A stretch of 64,000 bases of DNA from Berkiella sp964594635 (lineage in GTDB: Bacteria; Pseudomonadota; Gammaproteobacteria; Berkiellales; Berkiellaceae), in assembly GCA_964594635.1 (NCBI GenBank), contig CAZQMV010000002.1, positions 1-64,000 on the forward strand, written 5' to 3'. The notes under the pieces were generated by a model. It made no database searches and was not told the origin of the DNA. It was given only the letters and a program-made list of their open reading frames with translations. Position 1 is the first letter of the stretch. Every line of letters starts with the position of its first letter. This document shows, in pieces, positions 31,945-41,637 of the stretch. A program made the position numbers and the translations under genes.

Positions 31945-34900
31945 ATGATAGGGAAACTTGTTAAATTCTCAGTCAAGAACCGCTATTTTGTAGCATTTTT
32001 AACCTTTGTATTGGTATGCATAGGCTCAGTTTCATTACGTTACCTGCCGATTGATGCCGTTCCAGATATCACTAATAATCAAGTACAAATAAATACGTCT
32101 ATGGCTGGGTTTTCTCCTTTTGAGATAGAGAAACAAGTCACATTTCCCATTGAAACCACATTGCAAGGGATCCCCGGATTACAATCGACGCGTTCTCTAT
32201 CACGTAATGGATTTTCCCAAGTCACTGCCATTTTTGACGATAATGTCAATATCTATTTTGCTCGTCAGCAAGTCAATGAAAAATTGCTTGAGGCTAAAGA
32301 AAATCTTCCACCAAGTGCTGATCCCAAAATGGGCGCTATTAGTACAGGTTTAGGTGAAGTTTACATGTGGTCGTTACAATATTCACCCAAAGATAAAAGT
32401 ACCATAGAAAATGGAAAACCTGGATGGCAATCAGATGGAAGTTATTTAACACCGGAGGGCGATCTGCTTATAACAGAAGTAGAGCAGCTATCCTATTTAC
32501 GAACGATCCAAGATTGGGTGATTAAGCCACAATTAAAAACAATACCCGGTGTAGCAGGCATTGATTCAATTGGTGGATATATTAAACAGTATCACGTGCA
32601 GCCAAATTTTCAACACCTCATTGCGTTAGGTCTAAGTTTTGGTGATATCAAAGAAGTTATTGAAAAAAACAACACAAGTATAGGGGCGGGTTATATAGAG
32701 CGCCATGGGGAAGCATTAATCGTGCGTGCGAATGGTCGCACAGAAAATGTGAAGCAAATCGAAGATATCGTTGTTACCACAAAAAATGGATCTCCTATTT
32801 ACTTAAAAGATATTGCTCAAGTTGAAATTGGTAAAGAGTTACGCACAGGCAGTGCGAGCAAGAATGGCGAAGAAGTGGTGATAGGAACAGCACTCATGCT
32901 CATAGGAGCAAATAGCCGAACGGTTGCCACCCTGGTTGATAAGAAATTTCAAACGATAAGTAAGAATTTACCCGTCGATATTATTGCGCAAACGATGTTG
33001 AATCGCACGACGTTGGTTGATGCTACCATTATGACGGTTTCTAAAAACCTCACTGAAGGTGCATTGTTGGTGATTGTTATTTTATTTTTGATGTTAAGAA
33101 ATTTTCGTGCAGCGTTGATTACTGCTTCAGTCATACCCATTGCCATGTTAATGACCTCTATGGGTATGTTGACTACAAAAACCAGTGCAAACTTAATGAG
33201 CTTAGGTGCACTTGATTTTGGCTTGCTGGTTGATGGTGCTGTGATCATTATTGAGAATTATTTAAGGCGTTTAGCAGATAAAACTCAAATATTGCAAAGA
33301 TCATTAACTTTGCCTGAGCGCCTCACAGAGGTGATAAAGTCGACCAAAGAAATGAGCCGTCCCACTGTTTATGGTCAGACTATTCTTATATTGGTTTATA
33401 TCCCTTTGCTTACCTTCAGTGGTGTTGAAGGAAAAATGTTTATGCCAATGGCAGTTACAGTGATGCTTGCATTAATATCAGCATTCCTATTGTCACTCAC
33501 ATTTATCCCGGCTTTTGCAGCTATTTTTATAAAAACAAGTACACACAGTGGCTCTGAGTCGTATTTAGATTCATTAAAGGCTTTTTATGAAAAATGTTTA
33601 GTCTATGCTTTAGCTAATCCTCGTAAAATCCTAGGCGGCGCTGCTGCTTTTTTCATAGGATCGTTATTCTTATTCATGCATATTGGACAAGAATTTATCC
33701 CGACGCTTGATGAAAAAAATATTGCCATGCATGCAATGCGCATTCCCAGTACTGCCTTAACCCAATCTCAAACAATGCAGCTTGATATCGAAAAAGCAAT
33801 TTCCTCTTTTAAAGAAGTCGATTTTGTTTTTTCAAAAACAGGAACAGCTGAAATGGCTGCTGACCCTATGCCACCTAATGTGTCTGATACTTTTATTATT
33901 TTAAAACCCAAAAAGCAATGGCCGGATCCAAGTGAAAGTAAAACTGTGCTCATCAATAAAATTGAAGAGAAGGTTAATACTGTAATAGGCCATCAATATG
34001 AATTTACACAGCCGATCCAAATGCGCTTCAATGAGCTCATTGCAGGCGTGAGAAGTGATGTTGCCATTAAAATATATGGTGATGATTTTGACATTATGAA
34101 CAAGCAGGCAAATAAAATAGCAACTGTCCTTCGAACAATTGATGAGGCTGCTGACGTTAAAGTAGAACAAACAACAGGGTTACCTACCTTGGAATTTAAG
34201 CTGAATCGTGATCGCATGGCTAGGTTGGGTCTGAATGTGAGTGATGTATTGGATGTAATTGGTATCACGATAGGTGGGCAAGAAGCAGGTGTGGTATTTG
34301 AAGGGGATAAACGCTTTGATATTGTTGTAAAGCTTTCTGAAAAATATCGACAAAATATGGATGTGATTGAAAACTTGCCGATTTATTTACCCAAAGGTGC
34401 ACAGGAAAGAGACATTGTTGCTGACGAAATGAGACTCAAAAACGTTTCTATTCCTTTAAAAGAAGTTATTGATATGAACATCGTTGATGGTATCAATCAG
34501 ATTAGTCGTGAAAATGGTAAACGAAGAGTGGTTGTTCAAGCGAATGTAAGAGGCACCGATATTGCAACGTTTGTTGGAAAGGCCAAAGATGCCATGAATG
34601 CGAAGATCGAGATCCCTTCGGGATATTGGTTAGAATGGGGCGGTCAATTTGAAAACTTGGTTGAAGCTAAACAGCGTTTATATTATGTTGTGCCAGCCTA
34701 TTTTTTTATGATTTTCATGTTGCTATTTGCTGCATTGAAATCTGTTCGTGAAGCATTATTTATTTTTTCAGCCATTCCGTTGGGGCTAACAGGGGGTATA
34801 TTAAGTCTGTGGCTTCGTGGCATACCCTTTTCTATTTCAGCAGCGGTGGGTTTTATTGCCTTATCTGGAATAGCCGTTTTGAACGGATTAGTGATGATAA

Positions 34901-35160
34901 CCACCATTGATCAACGCTTAGAAAATGAACCGCTGGATAAAGCTATTATGGAGGGTGCCATCACGCGTTTACGACCAGTACTCATGACGGCGCTGGTTGC
35001 TTCTTTAGGCTTTTTACCCATGGCCTTGGCCACAGGGACTGGCGCTGAAGTCCAAAAACCCTTAGCAACCGTGGTGATTGGTGGTTTAATCACCTCAACG
35101 CTATTAACGATGATAGTGTTACCAACGCTGTATAAATGTTTTATGAAAAATAAAATATAA
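31945..35160 (+). CDS. czcA: Heavy-metal RND efflux pump (CzcA/CusA-like)
   Basis: 1071 aa, the full size for the HME-RND family: twelve membrane helices in two sets with two large periplasmic loops. The signature in helix 4, LGALDFGLLVDGAVIIIENY, has the Asp-Asp-Glu proton relay of metal RND pumps rather than drug pumps. N-terminal RYLPIDAVPDITNNQVQINT is the family start. Metal (Cu/Ag versus Co/Zn/Cd) cannot be told by eye. It relies on the adaptor 15 bp upstream and an unlinked TolC/CzcC-type channel. Confidence 0.93.
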   Translation: MIGKLVKFSVKNRYFVAFLTFVLVCIGSVSLRYLPIDAVPDITNNQVQINTSMAGFSPFEIEKQVTFPIETTLQGIPGLQSTRSLSRNGFSQVTAIFDDNVNIYFARQQVNEKLLEAKENLPPSADPKMGAISTGLGEVYMWSLQYSPKDKSTIENGKPGWQSDGSYLTPEGDLLITEVEQLSYLRTIQDWVIKPQLKTIPGVAGIDSIGGYIKQYHVQPNFQHLIALGLSFGDIKEVIEKNNTSIGAGYIERHGEALIVRANGRTENVKQIEDIVVTTKNGSPIYLKDIAQVEIGKELRTGSASKNGEEVVIGTALMLIGANSRTVATLVDKKFQTISKNLPVDIIAQTMLNRTTLVDATIMTVSKNLTEGALLVIVILFLMLRNFRAALITASVIPIAMLMTSMGMLTTKTSANLMSLGALDFGLLVDGAVIIIENYLRRLADKTQILQRSLTLPERLTEVIKSTKEMSRPTVYGQTILILVYIPLLTFSGVEGKMFMPMAVTVMLALISAFLLSLTFIPAFAAIFIKTSTHSGSESYLDSLKAFYEKCLVYALANPRKILGGAAAFFIGSLFLFMHIGQEFIPTLDEKNIAMHAMRIPSTALTQSQTMQLDIEKAISSFKEVDFVFSKTGTAEMAADPMPPNVSDTFIILKPKKQWPDPSESKTVLINKIEEKVNTVIGHQYEFTQPIQMRFNELIAGVRSDVAIKIYGDDFDIMNKQANKIATVLRTIDEAADVKVEQTTGLPTLEFKLNRDRMARLGLNVSDVLDVIGITIGGQEAGVVFEGDKRFDIVVKLSEKYRQNMDVIENLPIYLPKGAQERDIVADEMRLKNVSIPLKEVIDMNIVDGINQISRENGKRRVVVQANVRGTDIATFVGKAKDAMNAKIEIPSGYWLEWGGQFENLVEAKQRLYYVVPAYFFMIFMLLFAALKSVREALFIFSAIPLGLTGGILSLWLRGIPFSISAAVGFIALSGIAVLNGLVMITTIDQRLENEPLDKAIMEGAITRLRPVLMTALVASLGFLPMALATGTGAEVQKPLATVVIGGLITSTLLTMIVLPTLYKCFMKNKI

Positions 35161-35169
35161 AAAAACTCA

Positions 35170-35262
35170 CAGCAGTTGGCGCTTAAGCTATCCGCCTTCG
35201 CTTCCCGCTTCGCCTAAAGGCTACGTAGGACAAGAAAGCTACGGCGGACAAGGGCAACAACG
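35170..35262 (+). repeat. GC-rich palindromic element after czcA
   Basis: CTATCCGCCTTCGCTTCCCG, then CTACGTAGGACAAGAAAGC and TACGGCGGACAAGGGC, contain GTCCGCC/GGCGGAC-like inverted pieces. They resemble other intergenic GC-rich elements in this window (5260, 35952, 44173). It may also serve as the czcA terminator. Confidence 0.45.
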
Positions 35263-35285
35263 CATAAAAGCCTACTGCGAAAAGT

Positions 35286-35828
35286 TTAGGCGAATTGAAT
35301 AGCTAGCATGGCGCTGGCAAACGGGTTTTTGCTAACCGATGCATGACCAATTAAGCCCACACCAAAGTGCTTGAATGGCGTGTAAAACAGTTGCGCTTCA
35401 ACAGGCACTGAAAAGTCGGTTTTAGTTTCTGTGTAGGTATATGTGTAAGTATATGTGTAGTAATAGCTTTGATAAGTACGTTGCTGTTCATAACGTGTTG
35501 CGCCAATCCCCGCTGCTACTGTCCAAAACCAATTAGGACGTTTGCTTTTATAGCCTAATAATAAACCGACTTCTCGTGCGGATTCATTATCGTCTTTGAC
35601 CACGTTTGTCCACTCTAATGTGGTAAACAAGGTATCAGTAATCATGCCATTGACACTTAATTGTCCCGCACCTCCGGCGAAGTTATGGGAATCATTAGAA
35701 GCAGAGCCTGCGCCTATTCCGAAGTTCCACCACCAACGATGTGTATGATCACAACAGCTGGGATCATGAGCAAATAGCACAGTTGACTGAAATAATAATA
35801 CGAAAATACCAATTTTTTTATAATTCAT
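35286..35828 (-). CDS. Small outer-membrane beta-barrel-like protein
   Basis: 180 aa from ATG 35828 (AGGAT ribosome site). Signal peptide MNYKKIGIFVLLFQSTVLFA, then alternating polar/aromatic strands (NFGIGAGSASNDSHNFAGGA, LFTTLEWTNVVKDD, FWTVAAGIGATRYE, FGVGLIGHASVSK) with C-terminal Phe-Ala, as in eight-stranded outer-membrane barrels. A YTYTYTYTYT stretch encoded by a short dinucleotide-codon repeat lies in one loop. A Cys pair and several His follow the signal peptide (DPSCCDHTHRWWW). It is convergent with czcA; a metal link through the His/Cys cluster is speculative. Confidence 0.65.
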   Translation of the reverse strand: MNYKKIGIFVLLFQSTVLFAHDPSCCDHTHRWWWNFGIGAGSASNDSHNFAGGAGQLSVNGMITDTLFTTLEWTNVVKDDNESAREVGLLLGYKSKRPNWFWTVAAGIGATRYEQQRTYQSYYYTYTYTYTYTETKTDFSVPVEAQLFYTPFKHFGVGLIGHASVSKNPFASAMLAIQFA

Positions 35829-35951
35829 GATCAATATCCTTATGAAAATCAGCGTTAAGATTAAACGGAATTGAAATCTTGTCAATGGGTTTACCAAGCA
35901 ATTTGTGAGGAAAGGTATTGCAAAGACAAGTGGCTGAATTATCTAATTCTT

Positions 35952-35989
35952 CCCTCTCCCGGCGAAGCATTAGCGAAGACGGGAGAGGG
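35952..35989 (+). repeat. REP-like perfect palindrome
   Basis: CCCTCTCCCG at 35952-35961 pairs perfectly with CGGGAGAGGG at 35980-35989; the loop GCGAAGCATTAGCGAAGA resembles that of the element at 5260-5310. It lies 13 bp after the stop of the TPR gene on the minus strand, so it may double as its terminator. Confidence 0.6.
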
Positions 35990-36002
35990 GTGAGAGAGGG
36001 AG

Positions 36003-36557
36003 TTAAGGCGTCTTAATAGATAGTTTCGATAAGTTAAATTCTAAAGATCCTAGTGACGTGCTGTTTGTCTGAATAGCGACTGTAGATCTTGTTCGCATCG
36101 ATGCAGTAAAACCAGGTGTAAAGCTTTGAGCCTTTGGTTGTGATGCAAACTGCGCAACATGTTCTCTTAAAAAATATTCATAGCTATCTGTTAAACGTTT
36201 ACTTCTTCCTGTGTTGTTAATGGCATCAAGAAAAGTTTGTTCAGCTTTTTTAAACATCTCTTTCGCTTCTTTGGTTAATCCTAACATTTGACGGGTAACG
36301 CTTTGTGATTCATAAACACGAGCTAGCGTGATGTAGGGAGCTTCCCAATTCGGGACATTTTGAATCAAACAGAGTAAGAGCGTGGTTGCTGAAGGTAAAT
36401 TGCGCATACCTATGAGTGCGCGTGCTTGACCATACAAGCAACCATTTACCGTTCGCGGATCATTCTTAAAAAAATTGGCCATCTTGGAAAAATATTCGTC
36501 CGCTTCTTTAAAGTGTCTTGACTTAAGAAGCAAATGACCTGGTGTCAAATCCTGCAT
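36003..36557 (-). CDS. TPR-like protein
   Basis: 184 aa. Residues 5-110 form three tetratricopeptide-like helical pairs (GHLLLKSRHFKEADEYFSKM, CLYGQARALIGMRNLPSATT, PYITLARVYESQSVTRQMLG, KEAKEMFKKAEQTFLDAI). The last 55 residues are Ser/Thr-rich and probably disordered. TPRs mediate protein binding. No signal peptide is seen. Single gene. Confidence 0.6.
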   Translation of the reverse strand: MQDLTPGHLLLKSRHFKEADEYFSKMANFFKNDPRTVNGCLYGQARALIGMRNLPSATTLLLCLIQNVPNWEAPYITLARVYESQSVTRQMLGLTKEAKEMFKKAEQTFLDAINNTGRSKRLTDSYEYFLREHVAQFASQPKAQSFTPGFTASMRTRSTVAIQTNSTSLGSLEFNLSKLSIKTP

Positions 36558-36738
36558 AAAAAAACCTATCAGAAAAAAATAAAGGACAGTGATTCTAAAG
36601 AGAAAATAATCAAAAAGAAACTACCGTAACATAACTTATCAATTCATGTCATGAAAATATTTATGTTAACAAACTTATTGGCATATTATCTTGCTAAATC
36701 AATTGTGTAGTGGAAAAGTCAACTTCCCAACATTTTAA

Positions 36739-36867
36739 AATGATTCTCATATTCCCAGAAAGTCTCCATTACTATGTGAAGCGTCAAGTCAACTACTCGT
36801 CCTGTTAAGACATACATGGCCAGAGGTCAAAGCGCTTGATGTGTACCCGGTGTTTGGAAAGCTGTAA
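36739..36867 (+). other. Short open fragment, possible gene relic; rest of gap 36558-36867 empty
   Basis: A start-less frame of 42 codons ends at TAA 36865-36867 and has protein-like composition (QLLVLLRHTWPEVKALDVYP, then VFGKL). No start codon, ribosome site or family is seen. It may be the 3' end of a deleted gene. The rest of 36558-36867 is AT-rich with nothing recognised. Confidence 0.2.
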
Positions 36868-37677
36868 TTAGTGATTCTTTTTGGCTACGATTTCCCATGG
36901 GAAATAAAAGTAGGCAACCTGGAGAGAAACTTGTTGAGTCGCCTTGGCATATTCATTTGCTACTTCGATATAGAAAGGAGTTTGCTGCTTTGAAGGAATA
37001 TAAGCGGTGTGTGGCAAACAAGCTTGTAACCACAATGCCAATTTTTCATGGTTAGGGTATTGAAATCTTTTCAGTTGCTCTTTGCATTCAATAATATCAA
37101 AGCCACTATTCTTTAGTAGTTGTTCATATTCTGGCAATGTTGTGAACGGCATATAAGGCCCTTCCTCAAATGAAGCAAAATAGGGCGACCATTCTTGATG
37201 TCCACAAACAATATCTAAGGCATCAATCAGTGGTTGTTCTCGAATAGGGCGACTCATACTGATCAAGAGTGTCCCCCCTTTTTTTAAATGTTGATAAAAG
37301 TTGGCAAGTACTTTGCTTTGATCAGGGATCCAATGTAAAACATTAAAGGAAGTAATCAGATCAAACTGTTCTTCAAACCGAAAATGGTTAGCATTGGCTT
37401 TTATAAAGCTCACATTAGGAATAGCCATATAGGCTTGGCTTGCAAAGCTTATCATGGCTTTTGAATAATCCAATCCCTTCACCTGGCCGTCGGGCACTTG
37501 ATTGGCGATAGTCACTGTAACTCGTCCATTGCCACAGCCTACATCTAGTACCGATTCGTTGCCTTTGAAAGTATATCGCTTTAACATTTCCAGAGCGACA
37601 TAAAATTGCGGCTCTGAATTGTCTTGATAGCAAAGCGGATCCCAATAATTTGAATTTTGGTCCTTATCAATTGCCAT
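36868..37677 (-). CDS. Class I SAM-dependent methyltransferase
   Basis: 269 aa. Motif I is VLDVGCGNGRVTVTIANQVP; motif II includes GLDYSKAMISFASQ; the post-motif LITSFNVLHWIPDQSKVLAN, then HLKKGGTLLISMSR, is typical. The layout is closest to trans-aconitate 2-methyltransferase-like and small-molecule methyltransferases. The C-terminal part after about residue 150 determines substrate and is not recognised. Cytosolic. It is separated by 82 bp from the secreted-protein gene further upstream. Confidence 0.8.
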   Translation of the reverse strand: MAIDKDQNSNYWDPLCYQDNSEPQFYVALEMLKRYTFKGNESVLDVGCGNGRVTVTIANQVPDGQVKGLDYSKAMISFASQAYMAIPNVSFIKANANHFRFEEQFDLITSFNVLHWIPDQSKVLANFYQHLKKGGTLLISMSRPIREQPLIDALDIVCGHQEWSPYFASFEEGPYMPFTTLPEYEQLLKNSGFDIIECKEQLKRFQYPNHEKLALWLQACLPHTAYIPSKQQTPFYIEVANEYAKATQQVSLQVAYFYFPWEIVAKKNH

Positions 37678-37729
37678 GCATATCCTATAAATTGTATATT
37701 AATGGCCGTTATCAGTGATGGCTAGCAAA

Positions 37730-37752
37730 GGGTGCAGTGTAAAACTGCACCC
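37730..37752 (-). terminator. Intrinsic terminator
   Basis: GGGTGCAGT pairs perfectly with ACTGCACCC around GTAAA. It lies 7 bp beyond the stop of the small secreted gene on the minus strand and is followed by a short T-stretch (CTTTGCT). Confidence 0.7.
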
Positions 37753-37759
37753 ATCGTGA

Positions 37760-38086
37760 TTAGTTTTGGATCACGAAAAAAGTAGGATCGAGTGAATAGC
37801 AATTCCATGAAGCATTGCTGTTATCACCTAATTTAACATTAATCGTTACCACATCTAAATTCACAAAATCAGGGCGTTTATCTAAGAAGCAAGCACGATC
37901 TTTACCATCGATATTCACATACTGATAAGTTTGTGACAGTTGAGTATCTTGGGGAACCATATAAACATCACCTTGTTTTTCTAGCAAGATAGGCTTACCC
38001 GTAATGATGATCTTATCAGCAGCAAAAGAGCTGGCGCTGAAAACAGCTAATAATACAGTAGCGGTTTTGAGGATGACGTTTTTCAT
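37760..38086 (-). CDS. Small secreted protein
   Basis: 108 aa. The signal peptide MKNVILKTATVLLAVFSASS, with cleavage after FAA, precedes a mature part of about 85 residues. This has beta-rich sequence and two Cys (DRACFLDKR and WNCYSLD) that could form a disulfide. No family is recognised. Periplasmic or exported. It has its own terminator. Confidence 0.65.
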   Translation of the reverse strand: MKNVILKTATVLLAVFSASSFAADKIIITGKPILLEKQGDVYMVPQDTQLSQTYQYVNIDGKDRACFLDKRPDFVNLDVVTINVKLGDNSNASWNCYSLDPTFFVIQN

Positions 38087-38233
38087 GATAGTGACTTCCT
38101 ATGGTTATAAATGTGAAAAAAAGATCAATTAAACAGGCATGTTTAAAAAAAACCTCTAATAACTATAGATCCAGAAAACTAAGATAGGGTAATTATTTTA
38201 GTAAGCGTGCATCTACAAATTCACATTTTTCCA

Positions 38234-39124
38234 TTATATGGGCTTGTTTTTAGCGATGGCTGATGTTTCTGGAAGTGATACTGCTGCACTCCTATCTTCG
38301 CGCGTTCGGGTGATGCTTGATATTTGCGGCAGCCCAGATAGCAGCAAGGGTGGTACGGTCACATCCGCTGCTTCCGTGTTGGCTTCTTTTTTAGGGGTAT
38401 TGGGTAAAGAATGGGCATGTCGGCTTAATGGCGTTAAAGGTCGTGTAGGTGAGTTCGGTACAGAATTTGCTCTATGAAGATAAAGCGATCGTCTTTGTAA
38501 GCGCTCTAAAACAAGGGGATCCATTTTATAAGAACCTGCTTCAAATCTTTTAGGTTCAACCGTTTTATCTGAAACGATCAGTCCTTTAAATAGCGCTTCA
38601 AGTGAAATGACTTGTGGAGTTGACCAAGCTCGCAAATCAGTTTCGGCAAAAATATTTGCATTTTTTATAGTAGAAAACAATTTGTCAAAATCACTATGGC
38701 GAATCAAGGTGGCGACATCATCACACGCTAAAATAAAACGCAGTACATTAAATATATCGGAGTGGTAAGAATCGATATTTAAACGTTTCAGATCGCGAAC
38801 CATCTTACACTCACAAACAAAATCGAGCAGCGCAAAGACAAGGTTTTTTCGTTCAGCAAGAATACTTTCGCAAAGGGAGAAAATATCCTTCATGACCAGT
38901 TCAGTTAAGCGGGAATCGCTAAAAGTGGTGCAGTGCGATTGGATTTGAGAAAGATCGAGAAAAGCGACTTGCCAATCATTTTGCTTATCCTTTACCACCG
39001 TTCTCATTGTGGTGATGAGATTCGCTAAAAGCGCAGGATCGCTTTTTTCGAGCAGTAAAGCGTTATCCGTTTGGTACATTTCTAACTTTGAGATAAAATC
39101 AGAGAGCTGAGCAATGAGAGGCAT
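38234..39124 (-). CDS. Hypothetical helical protein with disordered C-terminus
   Basis: 296 aa from ATG 39124, which has the ribosome site AAGGA; an in-frame start seven codons upstream does not. Residues 1-200 are helical (MPLIAQLSDFISKLEMYQTD, ERKNLVFALLDFVCECKMVR) with no known fold. The last ~85 residues are Ser/Pro/Thr-rich (NSVPNSPTRPLTPLSRHAHS, LPNTPKKEA) with repeated N-S/T-P motifs, as in linkers of host-targeted proteins. No signal peptide is seen. The role is unknown; effector-like by composition only. Confidence 0.55.
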   Translation of the reverse strand: MPLIAQLSDFISKLEMYQTDNALLLEKSDPALLANLITTMRTVVKDKQNDWQVAFLDLSQIQSHCTTFSDSRLTELVMKDIFSLCESILAERKNLVFALLDFVCECKMVRDLKRLNIDSYHSDIFNVLRFILACDDVATLIRHSDFDKLFSTIKNANIFAETDLRAWSTPQVISLEALFKGLIVSDKTVEPKRFEAGSYKMDPLVLERLQRRSLYLHRANSVPNSPTRPLTPLSRHAHSLPNTPKKEANTEAADVTVPPLLLSGLPQISSITRTREDRSAAVSLPETSAIAKNKPI

Positions 39125-39394
39125 ACTTAATCCTTCAAGTAACATATATCATAAAGATGCTGAACATTGTAGTAACTTCATACAAATGTCAATAAGAAAT
39201 TAAAGTCGTTCATAGTGCTTTGCGGCAAATGAGCATCCTAACGTAAAAATCACGTACTACGGAAAATCCTGACAAAAATACCTTATCTATTTAATTCCAT
39301 GATGAAACTCGTCGGCTACGAATGCTATTCATCGTTTTGCTTTTTCTCTTGCGGATAAATTGCTTTACGATGGCTGAAAATGATGAGGTTATTC

Positions 39395-40108
39395 ATGTTA
39401 CACGGCACAACAAATAATACAACGAATGAGCAACAAGATCCTATATTGGCTCTCCCAAAAGAGTTGAAGGCGATGATATTCTCTTTGATGCCTTATGCTC
39501 TGCAGCTGAAATTGCGCAGGATTGCTAAATATTGGAAGGAAACGATTGAAACCACAGCGCCGTTACCTTTATTAAACATGAATGTCATGCTAAAAGCGTT
39601 GAGTTATACTTCCTATAAAAATGCGAACTTTGAAGATATACAAATTGAAGCGTTGAAAGACAACGATGCAACTATGCATCTTAGTCCAACCAGTATTAAT
39701 TCGTTGGTGATGAAATTTCAAAGTAAAACAGGCTTTGTAACATATGATGGTATTTTTCAATATTATCCATCGGCACCGGATACCACAATTCCTGTGACTA
39801 AAGTATTTTTATTAGCCCTTAAAAGGGGCAACCTGCATGAACAATATACTTCATTCACTCATCGTGATCAGCGTCATGATTTTATTATCAACTATACCCA
39901 ATTGCCAAACAAACCAAATTACCCCCGTTGGAAATTCTTGAATTATCAAACGCCAGCAAGTTTAGAACGTTTGAAAGAAAGTTTAGGTCGCTATCGAGAT
40001 GTGGGATTCAAAGTGCTGATTAAAGAGGTCGATGCAGCATTATTGGCCAGAAGAACCGATAATGAGGATGAGATGCAGGCTCCAGGTAAAATCCTCTTGA
40101 CTAATTAG
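39395..40108 (+). CDS. F-box-like protein, putative effector
   Basis: 237 aa from ATG 39395, 7 nt after GAGG (an upstream ATG at 39380 lacks this). Residues 16-52 (PILALPKELKAMIFSLMPYA, LQLKLRRIAKYWKETIE) fit the F-box pattern: LPxEL, IF..L, then L..R...K.W. In eukaryotes the motif binds Skp1 of SCF ubiquitin ligases, and bacteria that encode it inject it into hosts. The remaining 185 residues, expected to hold the substrate-binding part, are not recognised. No bacterial partner is expected, which supports a host role. The assignment is by motif only. Confidence 0.6.
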   Translation: MLHGTTNNTTNEQQDPILALPKELKAMIFSLMPYALQLKLRRIAKYWKETIETTAPLPLLNMNVMLKALSYTSYKNANFEDIQIEALKDNDATMHLSPTSINSLVMKFQSKTGFVTYDGIFQYYPSAPDTTIPVTKVFLLALKRGNLHEQYTSFTHRDQRHDFIINYTQLPNKPNYPRWKFLNYQTPASLERLKESLGRYRDVGFKVLIKEVDAALLARRTDNEDEMQAPGKILLTN

Positions 40109-40277
40109 GATAAAGCCATTATTTTTAGGTTTATGAGTACAAAAATCCAATATAACATCCTTCCTCCATTGCCTCGTCTGCCTACGCAGTCGTAAGGCTT
40201 CTATTCACCAGTTAAGTCTTGCGACAAATTAATAATTAGCTCAACCTCAAACCATTATTAAAGCAGGATTTACGAAA

Positions 40278-41561
40278 ATGAATACGGTTAAAACCGCTAA
40301 ACACACAAATGTCCTTTATTATGTCGCTTGGTCACTCGTTGCCTTGTTCTTTTTCTATCAATATATTTTACGCGTGTCACCTGGCATTATGGTGGTAGAG
40401 CTACGCCAAGTATTTAAACTGACAGCGGCTGAATTTTCATCGTTAGGCTCTATTTATTTATTGTCCTATTCCTTACTTCAGATCCCACTCGGTTTTATTT
40501 TGGATCGCATTGGCGTGCGTCGGGTCATTATGATGGCGATCACCATTTGCATGATTGGTACTGCTATTTTTGCATTAGCACAAAGTCTGTGGATGCTGCA
40601 ATTGGGACGTTTTTTAATAGGCTTAGGCTCTGCACCTGCCTTTATTAGTGCTTTAAAATTGGTACATGATCATTTGCCCGAAAAGCAGCGTGGTTTATTA
40701 ATGGGCGTGACTTTAGCGGTGGGTACATTGGGTGCCTTATTATCTGGAAAATGTTTAGTCGCACTCTTAGACAGCAAGGGGTGGCAAAATACCTTACTGT
40801 TATGTGCGGGTTTGGGAGGAGTGCTGCTGCTATTGATATTTGTGCTGATCCCCCGAAATCTTGAAAAAAAATTCCAAGAAAAAGCGGCAAATCAATTTAA
40901 AGAAGGCATTCAAGCTATATTCAAACAAAAAACCTTATTGCTTTATTCCATGATTGCCATTGGGGTTTACACGCCCTTATGTGTGCTGGCGGATCTGTGG
41001 GGCGCAGCCTACCTTATGGAAAAGTTTGCATTGCCGCGTGCCACGTCTGCACAATTATCACTCTATTTATATGGAGGCTTAACGGTGGGTAGCTTATTGT
41101 TGCCATGGTTTAGCGTGAAGTATGGAATGCTAAAAGAAACAATTCAAGTTTGCGTCTTTGGATTAGTGATTGCGATGGCCTTGTTGCTGTTTACTGATAC
41201 GATGGCTGTGTGGCAGCTGGCTGTTCTGCTATCGTTTATCGGTTTACTGTGTGGAGCAGAAATGATCTGTTTTGCTGGTGCTTTAGAGTACAGCCCTTTG
41301 GCACATTCAGGGTTAGCCTTGGGTGTGATAAACACCTTAAATATGCTAGGTGGTGGTTTAGTGCAACAAATGATTGGATGGTATTTAGATTTCGAATGGA
41401 AAGGTGAATACGCTATTGATGGTGCGCGTTATTACGGTATAGCCGATCTGAATGCTGCATTTACCCTACTTATTGCCATCATTGTGGCTTGTGGAGTTTT
41501 AACGTTACTGATTTCGCCATCTTCTTTACTGCAAAAGCAACAGAAGCCAGCGGCTTATTGA
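40278..41561 (+). CDS. MFS transporter
   Basis: 427 aa with twelve predicted membrane helices. The loop 2-3 MFS signature reads GFILDRIGVRRVIMMAITIC, and helix 5 has GVTLAVGTLGALLSGKCLVA. The start (YYVAWSLVALFFFYQYILRV, SPGIMV) is that of a group of Legionella/Coxiella MFS proteins related to organic-acid or sugar-phosphate permeases. Substrate unknown. The small membrane gene 76 bp downstream is on the same strand. Confidence 0.85.
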   Translation: MNTVKTAKHTNVLYYVAWSLVALFFFYQYILRVSPGIMVVELRQVFKLTAAEFSSLGSIYLLSYSLLQIPLGFILDRIGVRRVIMMAITICMIGTAIFALAQSLWMLQLGRFLIGLGSAPAFISALKLVHDHLPEKQRGLLMGVTLAVGTLGALLSGKCLVALLDSKGWQNTLLLCAGLGGVLLLLIFVLIPRNLEKKFQEKAANQFKEGIQAIFKQKTLLLYSMIAIGVYTPLCVLADLWGAAYLMEKFALPRATSAQLSLYLYGGLTVGSLLLPWFSVKYGMLKETIQVCVFGLVIAMALLLFTDTMAVWQLAVLLSFIGLLCGAEMICFAGALEYSPLAHSGLALGVINTLNMLGGGLVQQMIGWYLDFEWKGEYAIDGARYYGIADLNAAFTLLIAIIVACGVLTLLISPSSLLQKQQKPAAY

Positions 41562-41637
41562 TCTTGCAAATACACCCTAGGTCATGAATTTGGGTATGGC
41601 GCCGATAACAGTGTAGGGAAAGCATTAGGGATAAGTG

